The notes under the pieces: model-generated | Told to the model about the DNA's origin: nothing | Seen by the model: the letters and a program-made list of their open reading frames with translations, nothing else | Databases searched by the model: none | Translations under genes and position numbers: made by a program | From: Microbacterium fluvii | Lineage (GTDB): Bacteria > Actinomycetota > Actinomycetes > Actinomycetales > Microbacteriaceae | Assembly (NCBI RefSeq): GCF_025515205.1 | Contig: NZ_JAOPFX010000001.1 | Span: 682,001 to 746,000 of the forward strand | DNA length: 64,000 nucleotides | Reading direction: 5' to 3' | In this document: one piece after another, positions 27,038 to 36,019 of the stretch | How positions within the stretch are numbered: the stretch's first letter is position 1 | Layout of the letters: each line of letters starts with the position of its first letter

Positions 27038-27904
27038 TCACACGGGCAGCCGCAGAGTGCCCTCGACGGCCTCGGCGAGCCCGTCGGCGACGAGCGAGTC
27101 GATCGCGCGGTCGCGCTGGCGCGCGTCGGGCCAATCGGCGATGACCTCATCGAGCCGCACGGCGTGCGCGTCGGCGTGGCGCAGCATCCGCAGCACGGCG
27201 CCGCGCGCCTGCCGGTCGCTGCCCTCGTAGCGCGCCTGCTTGCGGCGGGCGTCTCCGGTGTCGGGGCAGCCGGCCGCGCGCCACGCGCAGCGGTCCGAGA
27301 TCGGGCATGCGTCGCACCGAGGGGTGCGAGCGGTGCAGATCACGGCGCCGAGCTCCATCGTCGCGGCGTTGAGGATCGCCGCCTCCTCGTCGACAGGCGG
27401 CAGGAGCGCCGCCATGCGCGCGAGATCCGTCTTCGCCGGCGGCCCGGGCTGGCTGCGGCCCTCGACCGCGCGCGCGAGTACGCGCCGGGTGTTGGTGTCG
27501 ACGACGGGATGACGGTCGCCGTAGGCGAAGACGGCGACGGCCCGCGCGGTGTAGTCGCCGATGCCGGTGAGGGCGAGCAGCTCGTCGACCTCGCGGGGCA
27601 CGACGCCGTCGTGCCGATCGCGGATCTCGACGGCCGCGCGGTGCAGCCACAGCGCCCGGCGCGGGTAGCCGAGGTTCGCCCATTGCCGCACGGCCTCGGC
27701 GGGTGGGTCGGCGGCGAGGGCCGCGGGGGTGGGCCAGCGGGACAGCCAGGCGTCGAGGTGCGGGATCACACGGCTCACCGGCGTCTGCTGCAGCATGAAC
27801 TCGCTCACCAGCGTTCCCCATGCGCCGAACCCCGGCCGGCGCCACGGCAGGTCGCGGGCGTTCGAGCCGTACCACGCGATCAGCGGCGTCGCGAGGTCGG
27901 GCAT
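27038..27904 (-). CDS. mutY: A/G-specific adenine glycosylase, short form
   Basis: The 288-residue enzyme removes adenine mispaired with 8-oxoguanine. It has the helix-hairpin-helix LLALTGIGDYTARAVAVFAYG with the catalytic Asp in HPVVDTNTRRVLAR, and the iron-sulfur Cys pattern C-x6-C-x2-C-x5-C (CTARTPRCDACPISDRC). The C-terminal NUDIX-like domain that recognises 8-oxoguanine is mostly missing; the last 60 residues look like a small winged helix. TACGCT (27911-27916, minus) is six bases before the ATG. It interrupts the translation gene cluster on the opposite strand. Confidence 0.92.
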   Translation of the reverse strand: MPDLATPLIAWYGSNARDLPWRRPGFGAWGTLVSEFMLQQTPVSRVIPHLDAWLSRWPTPAALAADPPAEAVRQWANLGYPRRALWLHRAAVEIRDRHDGVVPREVDELLALTGIGDYTARAVAVFAYGDRHPVVDTNTRRVLARAVEGRSQPGPPAKTDLARMAALLPPVDEEAAILNAATMELGAVICTARTPRCDACPISDRCAWRAAGCPDTGDARRKQARYEGSDRQARGAVLRMLRHADAHAVRLDEVIADWPDARQRDRAIDSLVADGLAEAVEGTLRLPV

Positions 27905-27928
27905 CCCTTCAGCGTAGGCGCTGGACCG

Positions 27929-27934
27929 TAGGCT
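27929..27934 (+). promoter_or_regulatory. -10 element for the uridine-kinase-like gene
   Basis: TAGGCT, then GGAACC, then the ATG at 27941, predicting a leaderless transcript. The -10 of divergent mutY (27911-27916) is 13 bp away. Confidence 0.55.
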
Positions 27935-27940
27935 GGAACC

Positions 27941-28612
27941 ATGCGCCTGCCGATCACCCCCGTCACGACGCTGTGCCGCGAGCTGCGCGACGAGGTGCGG
28001 CGCAGCTACCGCGCCGGACGCATCATGCTGGCCGTCGACGGCCTCGACGGCGCGGGCAAGACGACGTTCGCCGACACGTTCGCCGAGGCCGGTGTCGCGG
28101 TGTTCCGCGCGTCGATCGACGACTTCCACCGCCCCCGCGCCGAGCGCTACGCGCGGGGGCGCACGTCGCCAGACGGGTTCTACCTCGACTCATACGACTA
28201 CGCCACCTTCCGCCGCGTGCTGCTGGAGCCCTTCCGGGACGGCGCGCAGACGGCCACGATCGGCTTTCAGCTGGCCGCTTTCGACCTCGCCCGCGACGCC
28301 CCCGTCGAGGCCGCGTGGACGACGGCGCCGCGCGATGCCGTACTGATCGTCGACGGAATCTTCCTGCACCGCCCGGAGCTGCGGGGAGCGTGGAACTGGT
28401 CGCTGTGGCTCGACGTGCCGATGGAGGAGGCCTACCGCCGCATGGCGCTGCGCGACGGCAGCGACCCCGACCCGCTCGCGCCCTCGAACGACCGCTACCG
28501 GCTCGGCCAGGAGCGGTACCTGCGCGAGGCGGATCCGCAGGTGGCGGCATCCGTCATCGTCGACAACTCCGACCCCGCACACCCCCGACGCGTCTACCGG
28601 GACTTCTGCTGA
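27941..28612 (+). CDS. Uridine kinase-like P-loop protein
   Basis: The 223-residue protein has Walker A GLDGAGKTTFADTFAE near residue 33, the nucleoside-kinase segment SIDDFHRPRAERYARG, and VLIVDGIFLHRPEL as a Walker B-like strand. It probably phosphorylates a nucleoside; related actinobacterial genes are usually called uridine kinase but their substrate is rarely tested. Its stop overlaps the truB start (TGATG), so the two genes are coupled. Confidence 0.82.
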   Translation: MRLPITPVTTLCRELRDEVRRSYRAGRIMLAVDGLDGAGKTTFADTFAEAGVAVFRASIDDFHRPRAERYARGRTSPDGFYLDSYDYATFRRVLLEPFRDGAQTATIGFQLAAFDLARDAPVEAAWTTAPRDAVLIVDGIFLHRPELRGAWNWSLWLDVPMEEAYRRMALRDGSDPDPLAPSNDRYRLGQERYLREADPQVAASVIVDNSDPAHPRRVYRDFC

Positions 28613-29505
28613 TGGGCGGGATCCTCCTCGTCGACAAGCCGGGCGGCATCACGAGCCACGACGTCGTGGCGCGCGCCCGGCGCGCCCTCGGCACCCGCAA
28701 GATCGGGCACGCGGGCACCCTCGACCCGATGGCGACGGGGCTGCTGGTGCTCGGCGTCGATTCGGCGACCCGGCTGCTGACCTTTCTCGTCGGGCTCGAC
28801 AAGACCTACGCCGCGACGATCCGGCTGGGAGTGGCGACCGACAGCGACGACGCCGACGGCGAGATCACCTCTCGCGCGGATGCCGCGCACCTCGCCGCCG
28901 CGCAGATCGCCGCCGCGATCGCTCCGCTGACCGGCCGGATCTCGCAGGTGCCCAGCCGCGTCTCGGCGATCAAGGTGGGCGGGCGCCGCGCGTACGACCT
29001 GGCCAGAGCGGGGGAGCACGTCGAGCTCGCGGCGCGCGAGGTGACGGTGTCGCGCTTCGAGGTGCGCGGCGAGCGCGCCACCCGCGTCGACGGGATCGAC
29101 GTGATCGATCTCGACGTCGAGGTGGACTGCTCCAGCGGCACCTACATCCGCGCCCTTGCGCGCGACCTCGGCGCGGCGCTCGAGGTGGGCGGTCATCTCA
29201 CCGCGCTGCGGCGCACCCGCATCGGGCCGTTCGAGGTCGACGGCGCCGTCGCCGTCGACGACATCGCGGCCGCGGCGCTGGCCGATCCCGCCGAGGTGGC
29301 GGCCGCGGTGCTGGGCCGATTCGACGTCACCGCCGACGAAGCCCGCGATCTGCGCCACGGCAAGCGGCTCAGCGGTGCGGCCCGCCGGCTGCCCGCCAGG
29401 CCGGCTGCCGCGATCGACCCCCAGGGGCGGCTGGTGGGAGTCGTCGACACCCGGGGCGACGACGTCAAGAGCACCATGAACATGCCAGAGGAGGGCGACG
29501 CATGA
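28612..29505 (+). CDS. truB: tRNA pseudouridine(55) synthase
   Basis: The 297-residue enzyme makes pseudouridine 55 in the tRNA T-loop. It begins MGGILLVDKPGGITSHDVVARARRALGTRKIGHAGTLDPMATGLLVLGV, in which the catalytic Asp lies in GTLDPMATG, and has CSSGTYIRALARDLG and a small C-terminal PUA-like part. Normal length. It is coupled to genes on both sides by TGATG and ATGA overlaps. Confidence 0.97.
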   Translation: MGGILLVDKPGGITSHDVVARARRALGTRKIGHAGTLDPMATGLLVLGVDSATRLLTFLVGLDKTYAATIRLGVATDSDDADGEITSRADAAHLAAAQIAAAIAPLTGRISQVPSRVSAIKVGGRRAYDLARAGEHVELAAREVTVSRFEVRGERATRVDGIDVIDLDVEVDCSSGTYIRALARDLGAALEVGGHLTALRRTRIGPFEVDGAVAVDDIAAAALADPAEVAAAVLGRFDVTADEARDLRHGKRLSGAARRLPARPAAAIDPQGRLVGVVDTRGDDVKSTMNMPEEGDA

Positions 29506-29870
29506 TCCTGTGGTTCACGATCGCGCAGCTCGTCGTCGCCGTGGCGTCTGGGCTGATGTGCATGATCCTGGGTCTCGCGGGGCGGCGACCCAGCGACCTG
29601 TCGGTCGGCTCGCTCGCGCTGGTGGAGGTGCTGCTGCTCGCCCAGGTCGTCGTGGCGATCGTGGCGCCGCTCGTGGGCAATGCACCCACCGGCAGCGCCC
29701 TGGAGTTCTGGGTCTATCTCGTCTCGGCCGCGCTGCTGCCGCCGGCGGCGGTGTTCTGGGCGCTGCTGGAGCGCAGCAGATGGAGCACCGTGATCATGGG
29801 CGTCGCGGGGCTCGCGGTGGCTGTCATGGTGTGGCGCATGCACGTCATCTGGACCGTGCAGGTGGCGTGA
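29502..29870 (+). CDS. Small membrane protein, unknown function
   Basis: The 122-residue product has four hydrophobic helices (ILWFTIAQLVVAVASGLMCMIL, LVEVLLLAQVVVAIVAPLV, FWVYLVSAALLPPAAVFWALL, TVIMGVAGLAVAVMVW) and almost no soluble part. Its ATG overlaps the truB stop by four bases. I recognise no family. Similar small membrane proteins flank truB and ribF in related actinobacteria, so it is likely a lineage-specific passenger of that operon. Confidence 0.78.
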   Translation: MILWFTIAQLVVAVASGLMCMILGLAGRRPSDLSVGSLALVEVLLLAQVVVAIVAPLVGNAPTGSALEFWVYLVSAALLPPAAVFWALLERSRWSTVIMGVAGLAVAVMVWRMHVIWTVQVA

Positions 29871-29876
29871 GCGCGC

Positions 29877-30992
29877 TCAGCTCTTCTTCTTGAGGTAGTC
29901 CTTGTGCACCCAGCCGGTCTTGCCGCCGTAGGTCACCTTGCGCCACACGCCGCTCGTGCCCTTGACGGCCCCGACGCTCTTCCCCTTGGGGATCACGAGC
30001 AGCACCTTTCCCTTGCTCGACGCGGTCGCGCGCAGGTTCAAGGCCGCCGTGGTCTTGTAGGTGACCTTCTTGGTGGTGCTCGAGGCGGTCGCCGCGGGCT
30101 TGTTGGGCGAGACGTACGACGATGACACCCACCCGGTGAGCTTTCCCACCGTGACCGGAAGGAAGCCCGAGGTGGACTGGCCCGGCACGTGCACGACCGC
30201 CGTGCCCTTGGCCAGCAGCTTGACCACCGAGCTCGACGTCGACGGCTCCGACCGCAGGTTGAGGTCGGCCGTCGCGTAGTACGTGCACGTCGCCGGGGTG
30301 GCCTTCGCGGTGACGGCCTTGGCGGCACCGTACAGGTCGACGCCGCGGGGCTTGAGGAACACCGGCGGGTCGAGGGCGGTGGGCCCGCCGCTGCGCCAGA
30401 TCTCCAGATGCAGGTGGGGGCCGGTCGAGCCGCCGCTCGTTCCGACCTCGCTGATGCGCTGACCGGCCTTGACGATGTCGCCGACCTTCACCTGAGTCGT
30501 GGCAGACCAGATGTGGTAGTACATCGAGGTGTAGGTGACGCCCGAGATCGTGTGGCGCACGGCGATGTAGCCGGCCCGCGACGTGGTGCCGGAGACGGTC
30601 GCCGTGACCACACCCGCCGCGATCGCATAGATCGCCGTGCCGGAGGGCGCCGCCAGATCGATGCCGTAGTGGTAGGTGGAAGCCCCTGGCAGCGGCAGGC
30701 ACCGCGGGCCGAAGTAGGAGGTCACCGTGTAGCTCGCCTTCAGCGGCGTCTTGAACGTCGTCGCGGCAGGAACCGTCGGTGTCGGTGTCGGTGTCGGGGT
30801 GGGCGTCGCCGTGGGCTTCGGCGTCGCCGTGGGCGTGGCGGTCGCGGTCGGCTTCGGCGTCGCCGTGGCGCTGGGCGTCGCGGTCGTCGTCGGGCTCGGC
30901 GACGCGGCGCCGGCGGGCGCGATCGAGGCCAGAGACAGCGCGACGGCGGTGCCTGCGGCGATCAGGAGCGTGCGGGGGGAGAACGTTCTCAT
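29877..30992 (-). CDS. Secreted M23-family peptidase with bacterial SH3 domains
   Basis: The 371-residue protein has a signal peptide (MRTFSPRTLLIAAGTAVALSLASIAPAGAA), a Thr/Pro low-complexity linker, an M23 domain (zinc ligands in YHYGIDLAAP and GPHLHLEIW, near residues 125-210) and two SH3b repeats (ADLNLRSEPSTSSSVVKLL; AALNLRATASSKGKVLLVI). It is expected to cut or bind peptidoglycan outside the cell. The start at 30992 gives a clean signal peptide; a longer form from 31034 is unlikely. The linker DNA is a degenerate GTCGGTGTC-type repeat. Confidence 0.92.
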   Translation of the reverse strand: MRTFSPRTLLIAAGTAVALSLASIAPAGAASPSPTTTATPSATATPKPTATATPTATPKPTATPTPTPTPTPTVPAATTFKTPLKASYTVTSYFGPRCLPLPGASTYHYGIDLAAPSGTAIYAIAAGVVTATVSGTTSRAGYIAVRHTISGVTYTSMYYHIWSATTQVKVGDIVKAGQRISEVGTSGGSTGPHLHLEIWRSGGPTALDPPVFLKPRGVDLYGAAKAVTAKATPATCTYYATADLNLRSEPSTSSSVVKLLAKGTAVVHVPGQSTSGFLPVTVGKLTGWVSSSYVSPNKPAATASSTTKKVTYKTTAALNLRATASSKGKVLLVIPKGKSVGAVKGTSGVWRKVTYGGKTGWVHKDYLKKKS

Positions 30993-31078
30993 GGCTGGCC
31001 TCGGCGGGGGGACGGCGACACAGGGTTCTCGCATCGTAGCGGGCTGCGGGCCGGGGGAGGAGAGGGCGGGCGGCGAAC

Positions 31079-31084
31079 TAAGCT
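31079..31084 (+). promoter_or_regulatory. -10 element for the membrane protein-ribF operon
   Basis: TAAGCT lies nine bases before the ATG at 31094; transcription would start within a few bases of the start codon. Confidence 0.4.
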
Positions 31085-31093
31085 GGATCCGTC

Positions 31094-31546
31094 ATGTCCG
31101 ACTCGTCCCGCACCCCCCGCATGACCGGTGTCGGCCGCGTGCTCGTGGTCGTCTACGCGATCATGGCGCTGGCGGCCACCGGCCGCTCGTTCGTGCAGAT
31201 CGTCGAGGACTTCGAGGCCGCACCCGTCGCCTACACGCTGTCGGCGGTCGCCGCGCTGGTCTACATCCTCGCGACCGTCGCCCTCATCAGGTCGGGCTCG
31301 CGCCCCTGGTACATCGTCGCCTGGATCGCGATCTGCTTCGAGCTGGTCGGGGTGCTCGTCGTCGGCACGCTGAGCCTGGTCGTGCCGAGTCTGTTCGCCC
31401 ACGATGCCACGGTCTGGTCCGGCTACGGATACGGCTACCTCTGGGTGCCGCTGATCCTGCCCTTCGTGGGCCTGTGGTGGCTGATCTCCCATCGTGAGGG
31501 TGCTGTGCAGGCCGAGCCGGTCGAACAGGAGAGGTCGAGCTGGTGA
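31094..31546 (+). CDS. Small membrane protein upstream of ribF
   Basis: The 150-residue protein has four helices (RVLVVVYAIMALAATG, YTLSAVAALVYILATVALI, WYIVAWIAICFELVGVLVVG, YLWVPLILPFVGLWWLI) and a short charged C-terminus. Its stop overlaps the GTG of ribF (GTGA). No function can be assigned; the conserved pairing with ribF is the only clue. Confidence 0.8.
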   Translation: MSDSSRTPRMTGVGRVLVVVYAIMALAATGRSFVQIVEDFEAAPVAYTLSAVAALVYILATVALIRSGSRPWYIVAWIAICFELVGVLVVGTLSLVVPSLFAHDATVWSGYGYGYLWVPLILPFVGLWWLISHREGAVQAEPVEQERSSW

Positions 31547-32502
31547 TCGTCTTCCACGAGCCGGCACAAGTGCCGTCCGGCTTCGGTCCATCGGTGGTCG
31601 CCATCGGCAAGTTCGACGGCGTGCACGCCGGGCACCGCGCGGTCCTCGAACGCGCGCGGGTCGATGCCGCCACCGGCGGCGCCAAGGTGGTCGCCGTCAC
31701 GTTCGACCGCAACCCGCTCGCGCTCCTGCGCCCCGAGCTGTGCCCCGTGAGCCTCGTCGGCGTCACCCAGAAGCTGCGGATGCTCGCCGAGACCGGCATC
31801 GACGCGACCCTCATGCTGCGCTTCGACGAGGCGCTCGCGTCGCTGTCGCCTCGCGAGTTCGTCGAGCACGTCCTCGCCGAGGCCCTCGGTGCTCGCACCG
31901 TGCTCGTCGGCGACGACTTCCGCTTCGGCAAGGGCGGCGCAGGCACCCCCGACACCCTGAGCGAGCTCGGCGGCGAGTTCGGCTTCCGCGTCGAGGTGGT
32001 GCAGGACGTGCAGTCGCGCGACGCCGGTCGTCGGGTGTCGTCGACGTGGATCCGCGAGCTCCTCACCGCCGGCGATGTCGCCGACGCCGGCAAGCTGCTG
32101 GGCCGCCCCGCCTCGGTGTGGGGCGAGGTCGTGCACGGACTCAAGCGGGGCCGCGAGCTGGGCTTTCCGACCGCGAACCTCTCCGCCGACCTCGAGGGCT
32201 TCGTGCCGGCAGACGGCGTCTACGCGGGCTGGCTCGTCGACGAGGGCTCTGCCGACGGGCTCCGCCCCGGCATCCGCTACCCGGCCGCCATCAGCGTCGG
32301 CACCAACCCGACCTTCGACGACGTGCCCGCCCGCCAGGTCGAGGCCTATGTGCTCGACGAGACGGGTCTCGACCTCTACGGCCACCGTGTCGAACTGCAG
32401 TTCACCGATCGGGTGCGCGGTATGGTCGCGTTCGAGGGCGTCGATGCCCTCGTGCGGCAGATCGCCGACGACGTCGAGAAGGTGCGAGAGGCGCTGACAT
32501 GA
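31543..32502 (+). CDS. ribF: Bifunctional riboflavin kinase/FAD synthetase
   Basis: The 319-residue enzyme converts riboflavin to FMN and then FAD. The N-terminal adenylyltransferase domain shows AIGKFDGVHAGHRAVLERA (HxGH) and VGDDFRFGKGGAGT; the C-terminal kinase domain shows GRELGFPTANLSADLEGFVPADGVYAGW and ISVGTNPTFDD. The GTG start overlaps the preceding stop. The following membrane protein gene overlaps its end by four bases. Confidence 0.97.
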   Translation: MIVFHEPAQVPSGFGPSVVAIGKFDGVHAGHRAVLERARVDAATGGAKVVAVTFDRNPLALLRPELCPVSLVGVTQKLRMLAETGIDATLMLRFDEALASLSPREFVEHVLAEALGARTVLVGDDFRFGKGGAGTPDTLSELGGEFGFRVEVVQDVQSRDAGRRVSSTWIRELLTAGDVADAGKLLGRPASVWGEVVHGLKRGRELGFPTANLSADLEGFVPADGVYAGWLVDEGSADGLRPGIRYPAAISVGTNPTFDDVPARQVEAYVLDETGLDLYGHRVELQFTDRVRGMVAFEGVDALVRQIADDVEKVREALT

Positions 32503-33248
32503 CAGGAGACGACCACGCTCCCGGCACGGTGGCACGCACGGTGCGCAGGGTGGTCGTCTGGATCATCGTCGTCGCCTTCGCGCTCGCCGCGATCGGCGGG
32601 ATCACGGTGCTCGTGGGCGGTCGGCTCGACGACACCGGCTACCGGGTGCTGGGCACGACCTCGCTCGTGGGCGCATTCAGTCTCGCGGTGCTGTGCTGCC
32701 TCACCCTCGTCGGCCGCCGCGCCCAGCTGTTCGGGCTGATCGGCGCCGCGATCGCCGTGGCGACCGCCGTCTGCTCCCTCGTGCTCGTGTGGGCGCCCTG
32801 GAGCTGGGATCTCTGGTCGGACATGTATCGGATGCTGTGGACCGGTGTCGTGCTCACCTCCGCCTCGGCGCTCGCCTCGCTGCTGCTGATGCTGGCCGAT
32901 CGGCGTCGCACGGTTGTGCGGATCGGTCTGCTGCTCACCCTGGCGCTGTTCGCGATCGTGACGGCGATGCTGATCGTGCAGGTGTGGGCCGATGAGCTCG
33001 ATTGGGAGGTGTACCCCCGCGTCCTGGGCATCTTCGCGATCCTCGCGGCGCTCGGGGCCATCGTCGTGCCGGTGCTGTCGATTCTGCTGCCCGACGACGC
33101 AGGCATCGCTCGTGGCGATGTCAGCCGCGAACTCGGCAGGCGCCTGGTCGCCGAGGCGGCGCGCCGGGGAATCACGGTCGAGGAGCTCGTCGCGCCGGTG
33201 CTGACGGCGCACCCGGAGGCCGTCGCCGCGCCGGCCGAGCCTCAGTAG
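32499..33248 (+). CDS. Membrane protein, unknown function
   Basis: The 249-residue protein has about six membrane helices (VVVWIIVVAFALAAIGGITVLV, LVGAFSLAVLCCLTLVG, LIGAAIAVATAVCSLVLVW, and three more) and a soluble C-terminus ending GITVEELVAPVLTAHPEAVAAPAEPQ. The ATG overlaps the ribF stop. Its last seven bases overlap the end of the convergent deoC gene. No family was recognised. Confidence 0.8.
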   Translation: MTGDDHAPGTVARTVRRVVVWIIVVAFALAAIGGITVLVGGRLDDTGYRVLGTTSLVGAFSLAVLCCLTLVGRRAQLFGLIGAAIAVATAVCSLVLVWAPWSWDLWSDMYRMLWTGVVLTSASALASLLLMLADRRRTVVRIGLLLTLALFAIVTAMLIVQVWADELDWEVYPRVLGIFAILAALGAIVVPVLSILLPDDAGIARGDVSRELGRRLVAEAARRGITVEELVAPVLTAHPEAVAAPAEPQ

Positions 33249-33955
33249 GAGGAGTCGTCGACCGCGCCGGTCGCGGCAGCGCCCGCCGCGATGGCGCGCG
33301 CCTCACCGAGGATCGTGGCGCTGGCGCTCGTGCCCAGGCGCGTGCAGCCCGCATCGAGGAAGGCGACCGCGGTGTCGAGGCTGCGGACTCCTCCCGAGGC
33401 CTTGACCTGCACCTCGGGGCCGACGCTCGCGCGCATCAGGGTCACGTGGGGGAGGGTCGCACCTCCACCGGCGAATCCGGTGGAGGTCTTGACGAAATCG
33501 GCCCCTGCTGCCTCGCTGAGCCGGCAGGCCCGCACGATCTCGTCGTCGGTGAGGTAGGCCGTCTCGAAGATGACCTTCACGATGTGGTCGCCCGCCGCCT
33601 CCACCACGGCGCGGATGTCGGCCTCCACCTCGGCGCCGAAGCCCGAGCGCAGCCAGCCGATGTTGAGCACCATGTCGAGCTCGACGGCACCGTCGGCCAG
33701 GGCCTGGTGCACCTCGGCGACCTTGGTCGCCGTCGAGGTGGTGCCGTGGGGGAAGCCGATCACGGTGCCGACGGCGACGCCCGTGCCGGCGAGGCGCTCC
33801 ACGGCATGCGGGATGTCGCTCGGGCGCACGCAGACGCTGAACACCTTCCACTCGGCCGCGATGTCGAGCTCGGCATCGACGTCTGCGCGGGTCAGCTCGG
33901 GCTTGAGGATCGCGTGGTCGATCGTGGCGGCGATGTCGGCTTCGCTGTAGCTCAT
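33242..33955 (-). CDS. deoC: Deoxyribose-phosphate aldolase
   Basis: The 237-residue TIM-barrel class I aldolase splits deoxyribose 5-phosphate into glyceraldehyde 3-phosphate and acetaldehyde. It begins SEADIAATIDHAILKPELTRADV, and the Schiff-base lysine lies in GADFVKTSTGF near residue 160, with KASGGVRSLDTAVAFLDAG after it. TAGGCT (33963-33968, minus) ends seven bases before the ATG. Normal length. Confidence 0.96.
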   Translation of the reverse strand: MSYSEADIAATIDHAILKPELTRADVDAELDIAAEWKVFSVCVRPSDIPHAVERLAGTGVAVGTVIGFPHGTTSTATKVAEVHQALADGAVELDMVLNIGWLRSGFGAEVEADIRAVVEAAGDHIVKVIFETAYLTDDEIVRACRLSEAAGADFVKTSTGFAGGGATLPHVTLMRASVGPEVQVKASGGVRSLDTAVAFLDAGCTRLGTSASATILGEARAIAAGAAATGAVDDSSY

Positions 33956-33989
33956 GCCTTCCAGCCTAGAACCGCCGCGCCGTCTGCGG

Positions 33990-34703
33990 TCAGCTCAGGT
34001 CGATCCGGTTCCACACCCCTGGCGTGCGCAGCTCGCCATAGTGCACGTCGGCCGCGCCGGGGGCGATCTCGGCGACGCACGCCAGCAGCGACAGCGTCGG
34101 ATAGCCGTGGCGGCGGTTGTCGCGGATGATCGCGCGGTCGTCGTCGCTCGGCAGGGATGCCGAGCGCTCCAGCACCGCGAGCCACGGCATCCACCACTCC
34201 GGTCCGTCGGCCAGGGCGGTGTCGGCGAACTCGCCGAGCCAGCGCGCGATGCGCGCCGTCGCGGGGTCGTCGACGCCGTCGTGCGCGATCATGTGCGTGC
34301 CGGGCGAGAGCTGCTCGGTCGTCAGTCCCGCGCCGTCCCACGTCGTCACCCGCGCATGCGAGCCGTGCACGTCGACGAGGTTGAACCCGTGCGTGCGCGG
34401 ATCGCCGGCCGGAGCACGACCGGCCACCGCGTCGAGCACGACGGAACCGCGCGAGACGAGTTCGGACTCCGGACGATCGGTGACGTCGGCGCGGTTGAGC
34501 AGCACGGCGAGCCGCCCCGCGGGTCCGTCGGCGGCCAGCCACGCGCCGCCCGCGCGGGCGTCGCGCACCCCGACGATCTCGGGCCTGGCGTCCCACCAGG
34601 GGCCGAGCGGGTTCCACGGCCGCGACGGGTCTTCATCGCGCACCGCGAGCAGACGCACGGGATCGCCGTCGCGCTGCGGAACGCGGATGATCACGGTGCA
34701 CAT
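33990..34703 (-). CDS. NRDE (TANGO2-like) family protein
   Basis: The 237-residue protein begins MCTVIIRVPQRDGDPVRLLAVRDEDPSRPWNPLGPWW, matching the NRDE family, whose second residue Cys could become an N-terminal nucleophile after Met removal as in Ntn hydrolases. Further family-like stretches are GGAWLAADGPAGRLAVLLNRAD and HGFNLVDVHG. Function in bacteria is not known; TANGO2 in animals affects lipid and heme metabolism. The ATG was chosen for the MC start; the gene is divergent from coaBC, 40 bp away. Confidence 0.8.
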   Translation of the reverse strand: MCTVIIRVPQRDGDPVRLLAVRDEDPSRPWNPLGPWWDARPEIVGVRDARAGGAWLAADGPAGRLAVLLNRADVTDRPESELVSRGSVVLDAVAGRAPAGDPRTHGFNLVDVHGSHARVTTWDGAGLTTEQLSPGTHMIAHDGVDDPATARIARWLGEFADTALADGPEWWMPWLAVLERSASLPSDDDRAIIRDNRRHGYPTLSLLACVAEIAPGAADVHYGELRTPGVWNRIDLS

Positions 34704-34743
34704 GGAGCATGCCTCGGTTTCGTGGTCGTGGGAAGATCGGTGG

Positions 34744-35982
34744 ATGTTCGTCGTGGTGGGTGTCACCGGCGGGATCGCCGCCTACAAGGTCGTTCAGCTC
34801 GTGCGGCTGCTGGTCAAAGACGGGCACGAGGTGCACGTCGTGCCCACCGCCTCGGCGCTCCGGTTCGTGGGTGCTCCCACGTGGGAGGCCATCAGCCGCA
34901 GTCCCGTCACAGCCTCGGTGCACGAGGATGTCGCACAGGTGCGCCACGTCGCACTCGGACAGGCGGCCGACCTCGTCATCGTGGCGCCGGCGACGGCGAA
35001 CTCGCTGGCGAAGATGGCCGTTGGCCTCGCGGACGATCTGCTGGGGACAACCCTACTTGCCACCACGGCTCCGGTCGTCGTGGCACCCGCCATGCACACC
35101 GAGATGTGGCGGCACCCGGCCACGCAGCACAGCATCCGCACTCTCCGCGAGCGCGGCGTGACGATCGTCGGGCCCGACGAGGGCGAACTCACCGGCGGCG
35201 ACAGCGGCGAGGGGCGCATGTCGGAACCCGAGGCGATCTTCGCCGAGGCGCTCGCGGCGGCCGACGCAGGGGGAGCGGAGCACGTCGTGCGCCGTCACGA
35301 CCTGGCCGGCCTGCGGGTGGCGGTGAGCGCGGGCGGCACGCGTGAGCCGATCGATCCGGTGCGCTTCATCGGCAACCGCTCCAGCGGGCGGCAGGGGCTC
35401 GCCCTCGCCGCCGCGGCGGCAGAGCGGGGTGCCGAGGTCGTGCTCGTGGCCGCGCACGTCGACCGCGGTCTTCTCGCCGAGGCGGCGCTGCCGACCGCCG
35501 TGCGGATCGTCGCCGCCGGGACTGCGGCCGAGCTCGGCGAGGCGATGCGCTCGGCCGCGGTGGTGGCTGACGTCATCGTCATGGCGGCAGCGGTCGCCGA
35601 CTACCGGGTCGAGGGGATCGCCCCTCGGAAGCTCACGAAAGAGAGTGCGGCGGGGCCGGCGATCACGCTCGAGCTCGTCGAGACCGATGACATCGTCGCG
35701 GGGCTCGTGCGGGATCGGCGCGAGGGGCAGACCATCGTGGGGTTCGCCGCCGAGACGCCGGGCGACGGCGAGGCGCTCATCGATCGGGCCCGCCGCAAGG
35801 CGGCCCGCAAGGGCGTCGACCTGCTGGCGGCCAACGAGGTCGGCTGGGAGCGCGGGTTCGAGACCGACCGCAACGCGCTCGTGATCGTCGACGTCGAGGG
35901 TCGTGTCGTCGCCGAGCCACGCGGAACCAAGCGCGATGTCGCCGAGGCCGTCTGGGACGCCGTCGTCGCCGTGCGCAGCTGA
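34744..35982 (+). CDS. coaBC: Phosphopantothenoylcysteine decarboxylase/synthetase
   Basis: The 412-residue bifunctional enzyme makes 4'-phosphopantetheine for coenzyme A. The N-terminal flavoprotein decarboxylase starts MFVVVGVTGGIAAYKVVQLVRLL and has the PAMHTEMW segment; the C-terminal synthetase has VSAGGTREPIDPVRFIGNRSSGRQG, ADVIVMAAAVADYRV, and IVGFAAET. The ATG lies close behind the divergent NRDE gene. metK, often next in actinobacteria, is not next here. Confidence 0.96.
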   Translation: MFVVVGVTGGIAAYKVVQLVRLLVKDGHEVHVVPTASALRFVGAPTWEAISRSPVTASVHEDVAQVRHVALGQAADLVIVAPATANSLAKMAVGLADDLLGTTLLATTAPVVVAPAMHTEMWRHPATQHSIRTLRERGVTIVGPDEGELTGGDSGEGRMSEPEAIFAEALAAADAGGAEHVVRRHDLAGLRVAVSAGGTREPIDPVRFIGNRSSGRQGLALAAAAAERGAEVVLVAAHVDRGLLAEAALPTAVRIVAAGTAAELGEAMRSAAVVADVIVMAAAVADYRVEGIAPRKLTKESAAGPAITLELVETDDIVAGLVRDRREGQTIVGFAAETPGDGEALIDRARRKAARKGVDLLAANEVGWERGFETDRNALVIVDVEGRVVAEPRGTKRDVAEAVWDAVVAVRS

Positions 35983-36019
35983 CGTCGCGCGCGCGACACG
36001 GATGCTGGGGTCTGCGGCC

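Noticed and set aside
30979..30990. GAGAACGTTCTC palindrome at the M23 gene start as an operator
   Set aside because: It lies inside the coding sequence (codons for RTFS) just after the start, with no promoter placement to support it.
30751..31497. Val/Gly-repeat protein on the plus strand opposite the M23 gene
   Set aside because: It is the antisense of the Thr/Pro linker; the minus frame has a signal peptide, M23 and SH3 motifs.
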